Source: Actinomadura barringtoniae (lineage in GTDB: Bacteria; Actinomycetota; Actinomycetes; Streptosporangiales; Streptosporangiaceae). Taken from it: a stretch of 64,000 bases of DNA. Under the pieces are notes generated by a model. That model worked only from the letters and a program-made list of their open reading frames with translations. It was not told the DNA's origin and ran no database searches. Shown here piece by piece: positions 32,126 through 39,608 of the stretch (positions are counted from its first letter, which is position 1; each line of letters opens with the position of its first letter). The position numbers were made by a program, and so were the translations under genes. Where the stretch lies: contig NZ_JAGEOJ010000012.1 of assembly GCF_017573505.1 (NCBI RefSeq), positions 124,001-188,000 of the forward strand, written 5' to 3'.

Positions 32126-32548
32126 ATGAAGTACCGCCCTGGAGACCTCGGCCTGGCCGTCAAGCGGCTGCAGTACCGCCACCACCGCGCACTCAGCGGT
32201 GCATTGGCGCCGCTCGGGCTCTCACTCGTTCAGTGGGACACCCTGCGCCACCTGCACCGGCAGCCGGACGCCTCGCTGCACGATCTGGCGGTGCTGACGT
32301 TCCAGACCGACCAGTCGTTCGGGTCGCTGGCGGTCCGGATGGCCGACCGCGGGTTGATCGAACGCGTCCCCGGGCCCGGCAGGGCGGTGAAGCACAAGCT
32401 CACCGACGAGGGCGAACGGCTGCGCGCCGAGGGGCAGGAGGCGGTCGACGCGGTCCTGGAGTCCTCGTTCCAGCACCTGTCGCCTGAGCAGCTCGACGCG
32501 CTCGGTGATCTGCTGAACGTCGCGCTCGGCCCCGACCCGACGGCCTAG
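32126..32548 (+). CDS. MarR-family transcriptional regulator
   Basis: 140 residues. Dimer helix LAVKRLQYRHHRALSGAL, winged HTH SLHDLAVLTFQTDQSFGSLAVRMADRGLIERV and wing RAVKHKLTDEGERL, C-terminal dimer helix. The residues around QTDQSF replace the usual selected-helix sequence but keep its length. It probably represses itself and the divergent hydrolase-MBL operon. The 3' end overlaps sigJ (convergent) by 4 bp. Confidence 0.9.
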   Translation: MKYRPGDLGLAVKRLQYRHHRALSGALAPLGLSLVQWDTLRHLHRQPDASLHDLAVLTFQTDQSFGSLAVRMADRGLIERVPGPGRAVKHKLTDEGERLRAEGQEAVDAVLESSFQHLSPEQLDALGDLLNVALGPDPTA

Positions 32549-33420
32549 CTCTCCGCCCAGCGGCGGAGCTTGGCGGGGTTGCGCACGACCCAGATGTGCG
32601 TGATCCGGCCGTCCGCGATCTCGAACGCGAACACCGACACGACGGCGCCGTCCTTCTCGGTCACCAGCCCCGGCTGGCCGTTGACCGTGCGTTCCACGAA
32701 CCTCGACCCGTCCGACCGCCGCCCGGCGATCTCGATCCAGGCGCGCGCGATCTGCTCGCCGCCCTGGATGGGGTCGAGGAACGCCGTGACGAACCCGCCG
32801 CCGTCGGCGGTCGCCGTGGCGCCGGGGTCGAGGAGGCCGATGATGGCCTCGATGTCCTTGGCCTCCCACGCCTGTTTGAAGTCCCTGACGATCCCGGCGT
32901 GCTCGGCCGACTGGGCGGCCGACGGCCGCGAGGCCGCCCGGACGCGGCGGCGGGCCGAGGAGGCCAGTTGCCTGCACGCCGCCGGGGTACGGCCGACGAT
33001 CTCGGCGACCTCCGCGAACGAGTGACAGAAGACGTCGTGAAGGATGAACGAGACCCGTTCGGCCGGGGTCATCGACTCCAGCACGACCAGGAACGCCAGG
33101 TTGACCGACTCGTCCAGCGTCACCCGGTCCACCGGATCGGCACCGCCGTCTGGAAGCGGCTCAGGCAGCCAGTCCCCCACATAGGTCTCGCGCCGCACCC
33201 GCGCCGACCCGAGCACATTGAGGCAGATGCGGCTGGCCACGGTCGTCAGCCAGGCGCCCGGCGAGTCGATGGCGTCCTGCTCCTGCTGCGACATCGCGTA
33301 CCAGCGCGTGTAGGTCTCCTGAACGGCGTCCTCGGCCTCGGCCAGCGAGCCCAGCAGCCGGTACGCGAGATTGATCAGCTGGCGCCGCTCGCGCATGATC
33401 GCGTCCAGGTCTGTGGTCAT
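32545..33420 (-). CDS. sigJ: ECF sigma factor, SigJ/ECF41 type, with SnoaL-like C-terminal domain
   Basis: 291 residues. Sigma region 2 (LAYRLLGSLAEAEDAVQETYTRWY), linker with the ECF41 hallmark WLPEPL at about 84, region 4 (LHDVFCHSFAEVAEIVGRTPAACRQLASSARRR), then an NTF2/SnoaL-like domain to the end with NPAKL near the C-terminus, close to the ECF41 NPDKL motif. In this class the fused domain regulates the sigma factor instead of a separate anti-sigma protein. ECF41 genes usually lie beside carboxymuconolactone decarboxylase or oxidoreductase genes; here a LUD-domain gene is divergent. Confidence 0.92.
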   Translation of the reverse strand: MTTDLDAIMRERRQLINLAYRLLGSLAEAEDAVQETYTRWYAMSQQEQDAIDSPGAWLTTVASRICLNVLGSARVRRETYVGDWLPEPLPDGGADPVDRVTLDESVNLAFLVVLESMTPAERVSFILHDVFCHSFAEVAEIVGRTPAACRQLASSARRRVRAASRPSAAQSAEHAGIVRDFKQAWEAKDIEAIIGLLDPGATATADGGGFVTAFLDPIQGGEQIARAWIEIAGRRSDGSRFVERTVNGQPGLVTEKDGAVVSVFAFEIADGRITHIWVVRNPAKLRRWAES

Positions 33421-33459
33421 GATGCCGCCGGCTCCCTAGCTCGTCTTCGCCTTCACCAC

Positions 33460-33519
33460 TCCGACAAGACAGCGCCCCCGAATGTCAGGCCTCACATTCC
33501 GCGGGCCTGCGTTGTCGGA
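33460..33519. promoter_or_regulatory. Dyads in the sigJ / LUD divergent promoter
   Basis: AATGTCAGGCCTCACATT (33481-33498) is an 18-bp near-palindrome. It is flanked by an outer inverted repeat TCCGACAA (33460-33467)/TTGTCGGA (33512-33519). TGTCA/TGTGA elements resemble the -35 (GTCACA-like) of SigJ/ECF41 promoters; no clean CGTC -10 at the proper distance is seen, so assignment is tentative. Confidence 0.5.
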
Positions 33520-33567
33520 CTGCTGAGACGAACACATCATCCAGCTAACGAGGAGCTCAGAGCCATC

Positions 33568-34185
33568 ATGACCACCACCACCTTCACCGCCCCGGCCACC
33601 GAGCAGAGCCTGGAGCGGGCCGCCAAAGCCCTGGCCACCAACGGTTTCACCGTCGAGATCCTCGATGACGTCGCCGCCGCCCGCACCCGCATCAAGGAGC
33701 TGATCCCCGGGGGCGCCAGCGTCCTCACCGCGGCCAGCGAGACCCTCCGCCTGTCCGGCATCGACGACGACCTCAACGAGAGCGGGCGGTACGAGGGCGT
33801 CAAGCCGCGCACCCTGGCCATGGACCGCGCCACCCAGGCGAACGAGATCCGCAGGCTCCGTGCCAGCCCCGACGTCTCGGTGGGCAGTGTTCACGCGGTC
33901 ACCGAGACCGGCTCCCTGGTGATCGCCTCGGGCAGCGGAAGCCAGTTGCCCGCCCACTCCGGCGGCGCCGCCCGCTCGATCTGGATCGTCGGCGCCCAGA
34001 AGATCGTCCCCGACCTGGAAACCGCGCTCCGCCGCGTCGAGGACCACTGCCTCCCGCTGGAGAACGTCCGGTCCGAGCAGGTCTACGGGATGCCCAGCGC
34101 CATCAACCGCCTCCTCATCCTCAACGCCGAGTACATCCCCGGCCGAGGCACAGTCCTCCTCCTCCGCGAGGCCATCGGCTTCTAG
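33568..34185 (+). CDS. LUD-domain protein (LutC/YkgG-like)
   Basis: 205 residues. Strand-helix pattern of LUD proteins: LERAAKALATNGFTVEIL, LIPGGASVLTAASETL, VGSVHAVTETGSLVIASGSGSQLP, IWIVGAQKIVPDLE, with the usual closing LLILNAEYIPGRGTVLLLREAIGF. Family members act in L-lactate oxidation with LutA/LutB, but none of these is nearby and many actinobacterial LUD proteins stand alone. GAGGAG precedes ATG 33568 by 14 bases. It is divergent from the ECF41 sigma factor, its probable regulator. Confidence 0.85.
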   Translation: MTTTTFTAPATEQSLERAAKALATNGFTVEILDDVAAARTRIKELIPGGASVLTAASETLRLSGIDDDLNESGRYEGVKPRTLAMDRATQANEIRRLRASPDVSVGSVHAVTETGSLVIASGSGSQLPAHSGGAARSIWIVGAQKIVPDLETALRRVEDHCLPLENVRSEQVYGMPSAINRLLILNAEYIPGRGTVLLLREAIGF

Positions 34186-34229
34186 AGGCCGATGGCCACT
34201 AGCTGCGGAGGCCGGGACGGCCACCCCTT

Positions 34230-34646
34230 TCAGCTCTGCCTGAAAGCCGAATCCAGTGGCCACTTCGCCTCGATCTCGAACCAGGCCGCCTTGCCCGTCT
34301 CCGTCACGAACGAGCCGCAGGCCGTGACGACGTGCTCGACGAGGATCAGCCCCCGCCCCGACTCGTCGCACGGCGTCGGCCGCTGCCGTACGGGTAGCCG
34401 TACGGAACCGTCGTGCACCTCGCCCCGCAGCCGAGTCCCCGCCCGCGACACCACGACCCGGATCGTGCTCCCGCTCCCGTACCGGATGGCGTTGGTGGCC
34501 AGCTCGGCCGTGACGAGCCGAGCCCGATACTCGACGTCGCTCTCCAGCTGCCAGCTACGCGCCACCGCGGCCGCCAGATCGCGGGCGGCCTTCGCGCTCG
34601 TGTCCGTCGCAGGCAGCCGGATCATGCCGAGGACCACGCTTGGCAC
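34230..34646 (-). CDS. ATP-binding regulator (HATPase_c, anti-sigma/SpoIIAB-like)
   Basis: 138 residues from GTG 34646, which has AGAGAGG 7 bases upstream; ATG 34679 upstream and ATG 34625 downstream are alternatives. GHKL ATPase: N-box LVTAELATNAIRYG, then VHDGS and GRGLILVEHVVTACG (G1/G2 boxes). In actinomycetes such short kinase-like proteins are paired with XRE-DUF5753 and DUF397 genes, as here. Its ribosome site sits in the loop of a 21-bp hairpin at 34632-34687. Divergent from the XRE gene. Confidence 0.87.
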   Translation of the reverse strand: MPSVVLGMIRLPATDTSAKAARDLAAAVARSWQLESDVEYRARLVTAELATNAIRYGSGSTIRVVVSRAGTRLRGEVHDGSVRLPVRQRPTPCDESGRGLILVEHVVTACGSFVTETGKAAWFEIEAKWPLDSAFRQS

Positions 34647-34687
34647 CAGATCACCTCTCTTCGTTCGATCTGGCGCCAAGCGTGGTC
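34632..34687. promoter_or_regulatory. 21-bp hairpin presenting the ATPase-gene ribosome site in its loop
   Basis: Left arm 34632-34652 and right arm 34667-34687 are complementary at 20 of 21 positions; the 14-base loop, read on the minus strand, is GAACGAAGAGAGGT and contains the Shine-Dalgarno sequence. The chosen GTG start lies in the 3' arm. It could control translation, or be a DNA operator for the divergent XRE protein. Confidence 0.75.
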
Positions 34688-34796
34688 GCGGTAGTAATAC
34701 TTAGAGTGACAAAGGCGTCACAGGCGTGCGCCCACTCGCCAGGCTTCGCGGCCGTTTGCGAGCGGTTGCCGCCAGTTGTGTGAGGAGTGGTGAACG

Positions 34797-35591
34797 ATGA
34801 CCCCCCGTCGTTCTGACGAGCAGACCCCGCTCAAGGCTTTCGGCAAGCAGGTCAAGCGCTTTCGCGACCTGACCGGCTTGTCGCAGGAACAACTTGGCCA
34901 GAAGACACACGTCACCGGCTCGTTCATCGGTGCCATTGAACGAGGCGAGTCCCGCTGCCAACGCGAACTCGCCGTCACCATGGACGATGTCCTCGACACC
35001 CGAGGCACGCTGCCGTCCCTTTGGGACGACTTCGTCATGCACGCCGCATTCCCTGTCTGGTTCAACTGGCCCAAGGTCGAATCCAAGGCCAACACCCTGA
35101 TGACTTACCAGCCCCTAGCCGTTTGGGGGCTGCTACAAAACGAGGAGTACGCTGAAATCGTGCTGGGCGGTGACCGTGCTGCGGTCGAAGCGAGGATGGG
35201 GCGACAAGCACTCCTCACCCGCGAAGACCCGCCGCCTCCCGCCGTCACGGTCGTGCTCTCCGAACTCGCGTTGCTCAATCAAATCGGCGACGCACGCATC
35301 ATGCGCGAGCAACTCGAACGACTGATCACTGCTGCGGAAACGGGGACTACGATCCAGATCGTGCCCAATGGAGCTCGACACCCCGGCAACACTGGCGGCT
35401 TCGTTCTGGCGACTCTGGAGAACAGGGCTGAGGTGGCGTATGTGGACACAGGCGCCCGCGGGATGACGCTGAGCAGCAACGAAGACATCCTCACGCTCAA
35501 CACGTCTTTCAACGCCATTCGCGCGCAGGCCCTCCCAGTGGGCATGTCGATCGACCTCATCCGTAGAACGGTGGAACAACGATGGACCTGA
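34797..35591 (+). CDS. XRE helix-turn-helix regulator with DUF5753
   Basis: 264 residues. HTH at about 12-70 (GKQVKRFRDLTGLSQEQLGQKTHVTGSFIGAIERGE). The rest is DUF5753: LMTYQPLAVWGLLQNEEYAEIVL, MGRQALLTREDPP, ELALLNQIGD, IVPNGARHPGNTGGFVLATL, VAYVDT. This is the WhiJ/AbaA-type development regulator family of streptomycetes. AGGAG precedes ATG 34797. Its end overlaps the DUF397 start by 10 bp, so they are co-expressed; the ATPase gene is divergent. GC content is slightly lower than in neighbours. Confidence 0.92.
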   Translation: MTPRRSDEQTPLKAFGKQVKRFRDLTGLSQEQLGQKTHVTGSFIGAIERGESRCQRELAVTMDDVLDTRGTLPSLWDDFVMHAAFPVWFNWPKVESKANTLMTYQPLAVWGLLQNEEYAEIVLGGDRAAVEARMGRQALLTREDPPPPAVTVVLSELALLNQIGDARIMREQLERLITAAETGTTIQIVPNGARHPGNTGGFVLATLENRAEVAYVDTGARGMTLSSNEDILTLNTSFNAIRAQALPVGMSIDLIRRTVEQRWT

Positions 35592-35824
35592 CCAACATGC
35601 AATGGCGCAAATCCAGCTACACCGGATCCAATGGCGGCGACTGCGTCGAGCTCGCAGGCTGGCGCAAGGCGTCGGCAAGCGGGTCAAACGGTGGCGCCTG
35701 CGTCGAGTTGGCCAACGAACTGAACATGGTGGCCGTGCGGGACTCGAAGGATCCGGATGGGCCGATGTTGTCGTTCGGCGTCGGCGCGTTCCGCAGCTTC
35801 GTGGCGGAGATCAAGCGGAGCTAG
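35582..35824 (+). CDS. DUF397 protein with internal motif duplication
   Basis: 80 residues, longer than the usual 60-65. The normal DUF397 opening W-R-K-S-S-x(5)-NGG-x-CVEL occurs twice: WRKSSYTGSNGGDCVEL then WRKASASGSNGGACVEL, about 20 residues apart, followed by the standard VAVRDSKDPDGPMLSF ending. The DNA repeat shows an in-frame tandem duplication. DUF397 proteins partner the XRE-DUF5753 regulator encoded just upstream, in a toxin-antitoxin-like or signalling arrangement. Confidence 0.9.
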   Translation: MDLTNMQWRKSSYTGSNGGDCVELAGWRKASASGSNGGACVELANELNMVAVRDSKDPDGPMLSFGVGAFRSFVAEIKRS

Positions 35825-35902
35825 CGAGTCTCTCCAGACCGCTGGCGATCTGGGCGGTAGCGGTCCAGCCGTCCCCGGCGCCGGGGCGGCGGATGGGCGG
35901 GC

Positions 35903-36487
35903 TCATGCGTGCAGCGTGGGCCGGTAGATGAGCTCCTGGGTGTGGCCGTCGAGCGTGCGGCTCTCGATCAGTTCGAGGTCGAAGTCGGCCGCGTCCTGGA
36001 AGACCGGGTCCGCTCCCGTCCGGCCGCTGATCACGGGGAAGATCGTCAGCTGGACGCGGTCGACGAGACCGGCGGCCATCAGTGCCCGGTTCATCGACAG
36101 GCTGCCGTTCGAGCGCAGCGGCACCGTCGACTCCTTCTTGAGGCGGGCGACGACGTCAACGGCGTCCCCGCTCGCCAGGGTCGCGTCCGGCCAGTCGAGG
36201 GGACCTCGCAGGGTGGTCGACACCACCGTTGTCGGCAGGTTCCTCATCCGGGTGTTGACCGGGTCGGTCACCTTGGACTCCTCGGTGCTCGGGCCCAGCG
36301 CCTGCACGAACTGCCGGAAGGTGTTGGCCCCGAGGACCATCCGCTGCTCCTCGCCGTACAGGGCGAGGCGGCGGTCGAGGAACTCGGGGCCTTGCTTACC
36401 CCAGTAGCCGCCCCAGTCGCCGTCACTGTTGTACGAGGCGTAGCCGTCGAGGGTGGAGAAGATGTCGAAGGTGTACGTCGCGGTCAC
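35903..36487 (-). CDS. Dihydrofolate reductase-family (RibD C-terminal-like) protein
   Basis: 194 residues from GTG 36487, preceded by GAGGAG at 6 bases. RibD-C/DHFR-like fold: FDIFSTLDGYASYNSDGDWGGYWGKQG, MVLGANTFRQFVQ, VVSTTLRGPLDWPDATL, LRSNGSLSMNRALMAAGLVDRVQLTIFPVISG. NADPH-linked reductases of unknown substrate. It lies between the DUF397 gene and the lipase; no operon partner is obvious. An in-frame extension to 36568 has no ribosome site. Confidence 0.88.
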   Translation of the reverse strand: MTATYTFDIFSTLDGYASYNSDGDWGGYWGKQGPEFLDRRLALYGEEQRMVLGANTFRQFVQALGPSTEESKVTDPVNTRMRNLPTTVVSTTLRGPLDWPDATLASGDAVDVVARLKKESTVPLRSNGSLSMNRALMAAGLVDRVQLTIFPVISGRTGADPVFQDAADFDLELIESRTLDGHTQELIYRPTLHA

Positions 36488-36603
36488 GATGTTCTCCTCG
36501 CGAGTGGGGACCGGCTCGTTGCCGGCCTCACTCTGACCACGAACGGGCTCGACGCCAACCGACACCACCGGGCGAAGAATCCGAGCCCGGCTCCCGGACT
36601 GGG

Positions 36604-37482
36604 CTACAAGGCCGGGCCGTAGCCGGTGCAGGTGGCCTTGAAGCCGGGAATGTCGGGGCCGAGGAGGTTCAGGACGTTCTGGTGCGCGGGGCTGTCGAAG
36701 GCCAGGCCGGCGTGGCCGACCGGGTCACCGGGGCACTGGTCCTGGAGCAGGACGTTGGTGACGTCGCCGCCATGGAGGAAGGCGTTGGTGTACGGGGTGA
36801 CGACGATGTCATGCCGGGTCTCGATGACGGCGTACCGGACGCCTGGCACGGTGTCGCCGTCGGCGAACAGGGCCTTCTGGAAGTCCGACCCCGCCGTCTG
36901 CTGGATGAACGCGGGGAACCCGAGCAGGTTGTAGAAGCCGGCGATCCGGCCGAGGAGGCCTGCCGCCCGGACGAGGTCGATCAGGCCGTTGACCGTGGTG
37001 CCGTGGTTGCTGGGCGCCAGGCCGATCAGCGTGTGCACCTTGGCGGCGCCGCCGAGCCGCTTGATGTAGTAGTTGGGCATCATGCCGCCCTGCGAGTGCC
37101 CGACCACGTCGACCTTGGTGGTGCCGGTGGCGGCCAGGACCCGGTCGACGAACGCGCTCATGGTCTTGGCCGAGCCCGCGATGTCGCTGAGCCCGCCGAT
37201 CAGGCCGCCCGACACCCAGGTCATGCCGTAGTCGAAGGCGAAGACGCAGTACCCCGCCTTGGCGAGCTCGGGCGACAGCGTGGCCCAGTTGAGCGCCGAG
37301 TTGGCGGTGGTGCCGTGGACCAGCACGACCGGGTAGGGGTGTGCCGCGGTGGGCTTGCAGTTCCAGTCGTTGGCGCCGGAAGGGGTGGTGTCGGCGTGTG
37401 CGGGGGCCGCGAGCGCGGCCCCGCTCAAACAGGTGGCCGCGGTGATCGTGGCCAGCCGGCGCTTCACGCGGGTGGGTTGCAT
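36604..37482 (-). CDS. Secreted triacylglycerol lipase/esterase
   Basis: 292 residues. Sec signal peptide (KRRLATITAATCLSGAALAAPAHA, cleavage before DTTPSG). Lipase fold: PVVLVHGTTANSALNW oxyanion region, VDVVGHSQGGMMPNYY with the catalytic Ser at about residue 131, acid in ETRHDIVVTP, His in GHAGLAFDSPAHQN. Cys residues near both ends probably form disulfides. Matches the actinomycete extracellular lipase family (LipA/EstA-like). A QsdR-like TetR gene is 120 bp upstream on the same strand, with an inverted repeat between, suggesting regulation. Confidence 0.92.
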   Translation of the reverse strand: MQPTRVKRRLATITAATCLSGAALAAPAHADTTPSGANDWNCKPTAAHPYPVVLVHGTTANSALNWATLSPELAKAGYCVFAFDYGMTWVSGGLIGGLSDIAGSAKTMSAFVDRVLAATGTTKVDVVGHSQGGMMPNYYIKRLGGAAKVHTLIGLAPSNHGTTVNGLIDLVRAAGLLGRIAGFYNLLGFPAFIQQTAGSDFQKALFADGDTVPGVRYAVIETRHDIVVTPYTNAFLHGGDVTNVLLQDQCPGDPVGHAGLAFDSPAHQNVLNLLGPDIPGFKATCTGYGPAL

Positions 37483-37570
37483 GGGCGTCTCCGAGGGGGT
37501 GGGCCAGGTGGGTCCTGGCCATCGGGGACCACGCCGTAGGCCCTACGGGTGTGGCCTGGGACACACATGG

Positions 37571-37589
37571 AACACCTATGCGAAGTGTT
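37571..37589. promoter_or_regulatory. Candidate operator/promoter of the lipase gene
   Basis: AACAC (37571-37575) and GTGTT (37585-37589) form a spaced dyad in the 120-bp gap between the TetR gene and the lipase start. The area is less GC-rich than its surroundings, as expected for a promoter. Confidence 0.5.
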
Positions 37590-37602
37590 ACACAAGGGTC
37601 CC

Positions 37603-38220
37603 TCAGCCGCTCGTTCCCCCACCATCGGCGTTCGGGACCTGCAGTACACCCTCCACAAGCTTGCGGACCAGCGTGACCGCCGCCGGGAAGTTCGCGGTGT
37701 GACCAGCCAGGACATCGGAATACAGAACCGCCTCGTGCAGGCGCACGGCCGCGTACCCCAGCGTCTCCAGATCGACCAGCGGCATGAACCCGCCATCGGC
37801 GACGTCCCGCTCGAACAACGCCACGTGCGCGGCCGCCGCACGCGGCTGAACCCGCCCGTGCGGATCGGTCAGCACCCGCATCGCCACCACCGGCTCGTTC
37901 TCCAGCAGCCGTACGAATCCGGCGTCGTTGACCGCCGTCGCACCGTAGAACTCCAGAACCCGCAGGGACCGCAGCACGCCCTTCTCGTCGCGCACCGCGG
38001 TCCCGTACTGGTCGTCCCACCGCTCGGCCGCACGCGCCAACGCCCGCTCGGCCAGCCACCACAGCGCCTCGCCCATCAACTCCTCGCGATTGCCCACCCG
38101 CCTGAACAAGGTCGTCCGCGACATCCCGAACCGAGCGGCGATCTCCCTGGTGTCCAGCCGCACCCCCTCAACGATCAGCCCGGCGGCGTACTGGACGATC
38201 TCATCGCTCGAAGCGCGCAT
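37603..38220 (-). CDS. TetR-family regulator, QsdR-like
   Basis: 205 residues. Short N-terminal HTH (IVQYAAGLIVEGVRLDTREIAARFGMSRTTLFRRVGNREELMGEALW) followed by the long helical domain typical of QsdR-type regulators (ALARAAERWDDQYG, FYGATAVNDAGFVRLLENEPVVAMRVLTDP, LEFY). QsdR in Rhodococcus controls a lactone-degrading lactonase; the ligand here is unknown. It lies upstream of the secreted lipase. A palindrome at 38248-38260 is a candidate autoregulatory site. Confidence 0.85.
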   Translation of the reverse strand: MRASSDEIVQYAAGLIVEGVRLDTREIAARFGMSRTTLFRRVGNREELMGEALWWLAERALARAAERWDDQYGTAVRDEKGVLRSLRVLEFYGATAVNDAGFVRLLENEPVVAMRVLTDPHGRVQPRAAAAHVALFERDVADGGFMPLVDLETLGYAAVRLHEAVLYSDVLAGHTANFPAAVTLVRKLVEGVLQVPNADGGGTSG

Positions 38221-38247
38221 GACCGCACCTTAAAGGCAGTCCGCCCG

Positions 38248-38260
38248 GGAGAAGTTCTCC
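38248..38260. promoter_or_regulatory. GGAGAA-G-TTCTCC palindrome upstream of the QsdR-like gene
   Basis: Perfect 13-bp dyad 28 bases before the TetR ATG, in the 52-bp gap after the beta-propeller gene. Candidate operator; it could also add to a terminator for the upstream gene. Confidence 0.5.
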
Positions 38261-38272
38261 GGCGAGGAGCGG

Positions 38273-39433
38273 CTAGGGCGCCGGGCGTACGGCCAGGGAC
38301 TGGTTCAGCGGTCGCTCCCCGCCCGTGAGGAACGGCGATCCCGGCGCCTCCTTCAGCCGGCCGCCGGCGCCGATCGCGAACGCCGACACCTGGTTGGTGT
38401 CGCGGATGGCGGCGAAGACGTCCTTGCCGTCCGGTGTGATCGCGACCGCCGCGGCCTCGGCTCCGTCGGGGGTGGGGGCGGGCGAGTCCGCGGTCGGTTC
38501 GAGCGAGCCGTCCGCGCGGATCGTGTAGCCGAGCAGGCCGCCGGGAGGCGAGTCTCCGTCGTTGGCGGCGACGTACAGATGCTGCCGGTCGGGCGTGACC
38601 TTCAGCCCCGTCGGGGACTCGGGCGCGGCGAACGGCGATCCGGGCACGGGCGTCAGCGAGCCGTCCGCGCCGCGCCGGAACCCCCAGACCTTGTCCGTGG
38701 CGTTCGAGCTCACGTACACCAGGCCGCCGTCGGGGCTGATCGCGATCCCGAAGTCGGCGGGCTCGACCTTGGCCACGTCCTGCGGCGGCCCGAGCGTGCC
38801 GTCCGCGCGTACGGCGTATCTGGTGATGACGCGCGTCGGGCTGTCGGCGGTCTCGTCCGCGTCGGCGTACGCGAGATACAGGAACCGGCCGTCGGGCGTC
38901 AGGACCGTCTGCTTGGGGTGATCCGAGGTGGTGCGGAAATCGCCCAGGCTGGTGGGGGTCCCGTCCGGGCCGATCCGGTACGCCCTGATCGTCGCGTCGG
39001 TGGTGTTGGTGACGTACAGGGTCCGGCCGTTCGGGGCGACGGTCGCTCCCCACGGCTCCTCGCCGGTCTTGACGATCTGCGGGTTCGGCTGGAGCGCGCC
39101 GCGCACTCCCACGCGGAACACCGACATCGTGCTCGAATCACTGTTGACGACGTAGGCGGTGGACCCGTTCGTGGCGAGTGCGATGCCGCGGGGGAACTGG
39201 CCGCCGGTGGACACGGGCTTGGCGAGCGTCGAGAGGGTGCCGCCTGGGCCGATCGCCAGGGATGACACGTCGCCGGAGACCGCGTTCGTGGCGTACAGCA
39301 CGCCCCCGGACGGCGGCGGGATCGGCCCCGCGGCGGCCCGGGCATGTGCGGAATGGGGAACGGTCAGCAGCGCGACGGCCAGGACGGCGGCCCCGCCTGC
39401 ACGCGTGGACGACCGGATGGACATCGATGGCAC
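38273..39433 (-). CDS. Exported beta-propeller protein (lactonase-like)
   Basis: 386 residues from GTG 39433 (GAGGAG 6 bases upstream); the upstream ATG at 39469 lacks a site. Signal peptide (STRAGGAAVLAVALLTVPHSAHARA). The mature part has seven repeats of about 45-50 residues with GxxxxxAISPDGxxxYV-type blades, for example APNGRTLYVTNTTDATIRAYRIGPDG and ISPDGGLVYVSSNATDKVWGF. It fits the 6-phosphogluconolactonase-like/YncE propeller family, but secreted; enzymatic activity is unproven and a binding role is as likely. Confidence 0.88.
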   Translation of the reverse strand: MPSMSIRSSTRAGGAAVLAVALLTVPHSAHARAAAGPIPPPSGGVLYATNAVSGDVSSLAIGPGGTLSTLAKPVSTGGQFPRGIALATNGSTAYVVNSDSSTMSVFRVGVRGALQPNPQIVKTGEEPWGATVAPNGRTLYVTNTTDATIRAYRIGPDGTPTSLGDFRTTSDHPKQTVLTPDGRFLYLAYADADETADSPTRVITRYAVRADGTLGPPQDVAKVEPADFGIAISPDGGLVYVSSNATDKVWGFRRGADGSLTPVPGSPFAAPESPTGLKVTPDRQHLYVAANDGDSPPGGLLGYTIRADGSLEPTADSPAPTPDGAEAAAVAITPDGKDVFAAIRDTNQVSAFAIGAGGRLKEAPGSPFLTGGERPLNQSLAVRPAP

Positions 39434-39553
39434 GAATGACTCCTCAATTCGCGGGATTGATGCCTGCACTTGATAGGCGTGCCATCCCGTTCCATCCGTT
39501 CAACCACGGCATCGAATGTGAGGTGCCGCCGGTCGCCCAGCGCTTGGTCGGAC

Positions 39554-39588
39554 GCGCCGCCGCCTGACGCGGGGTCAGGCGGCGGCGC
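39554..39588 (-). terminator. Terminator of the decarboxylase-hydrolase gene
   Basis: Perfect 15-bp inverted repeat GCGCCGCCGCCTGAC (39554-39568)/GTCAGGCGGCGGCGC (39574-39588) with a 5-base loop, 20 bases past the stop of the minus-strand gene ending at 39609. Confidence 0.82.
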
Positions 39589-39608
39589 TGGTCAAGCCTC
39601 AGGCGGGG

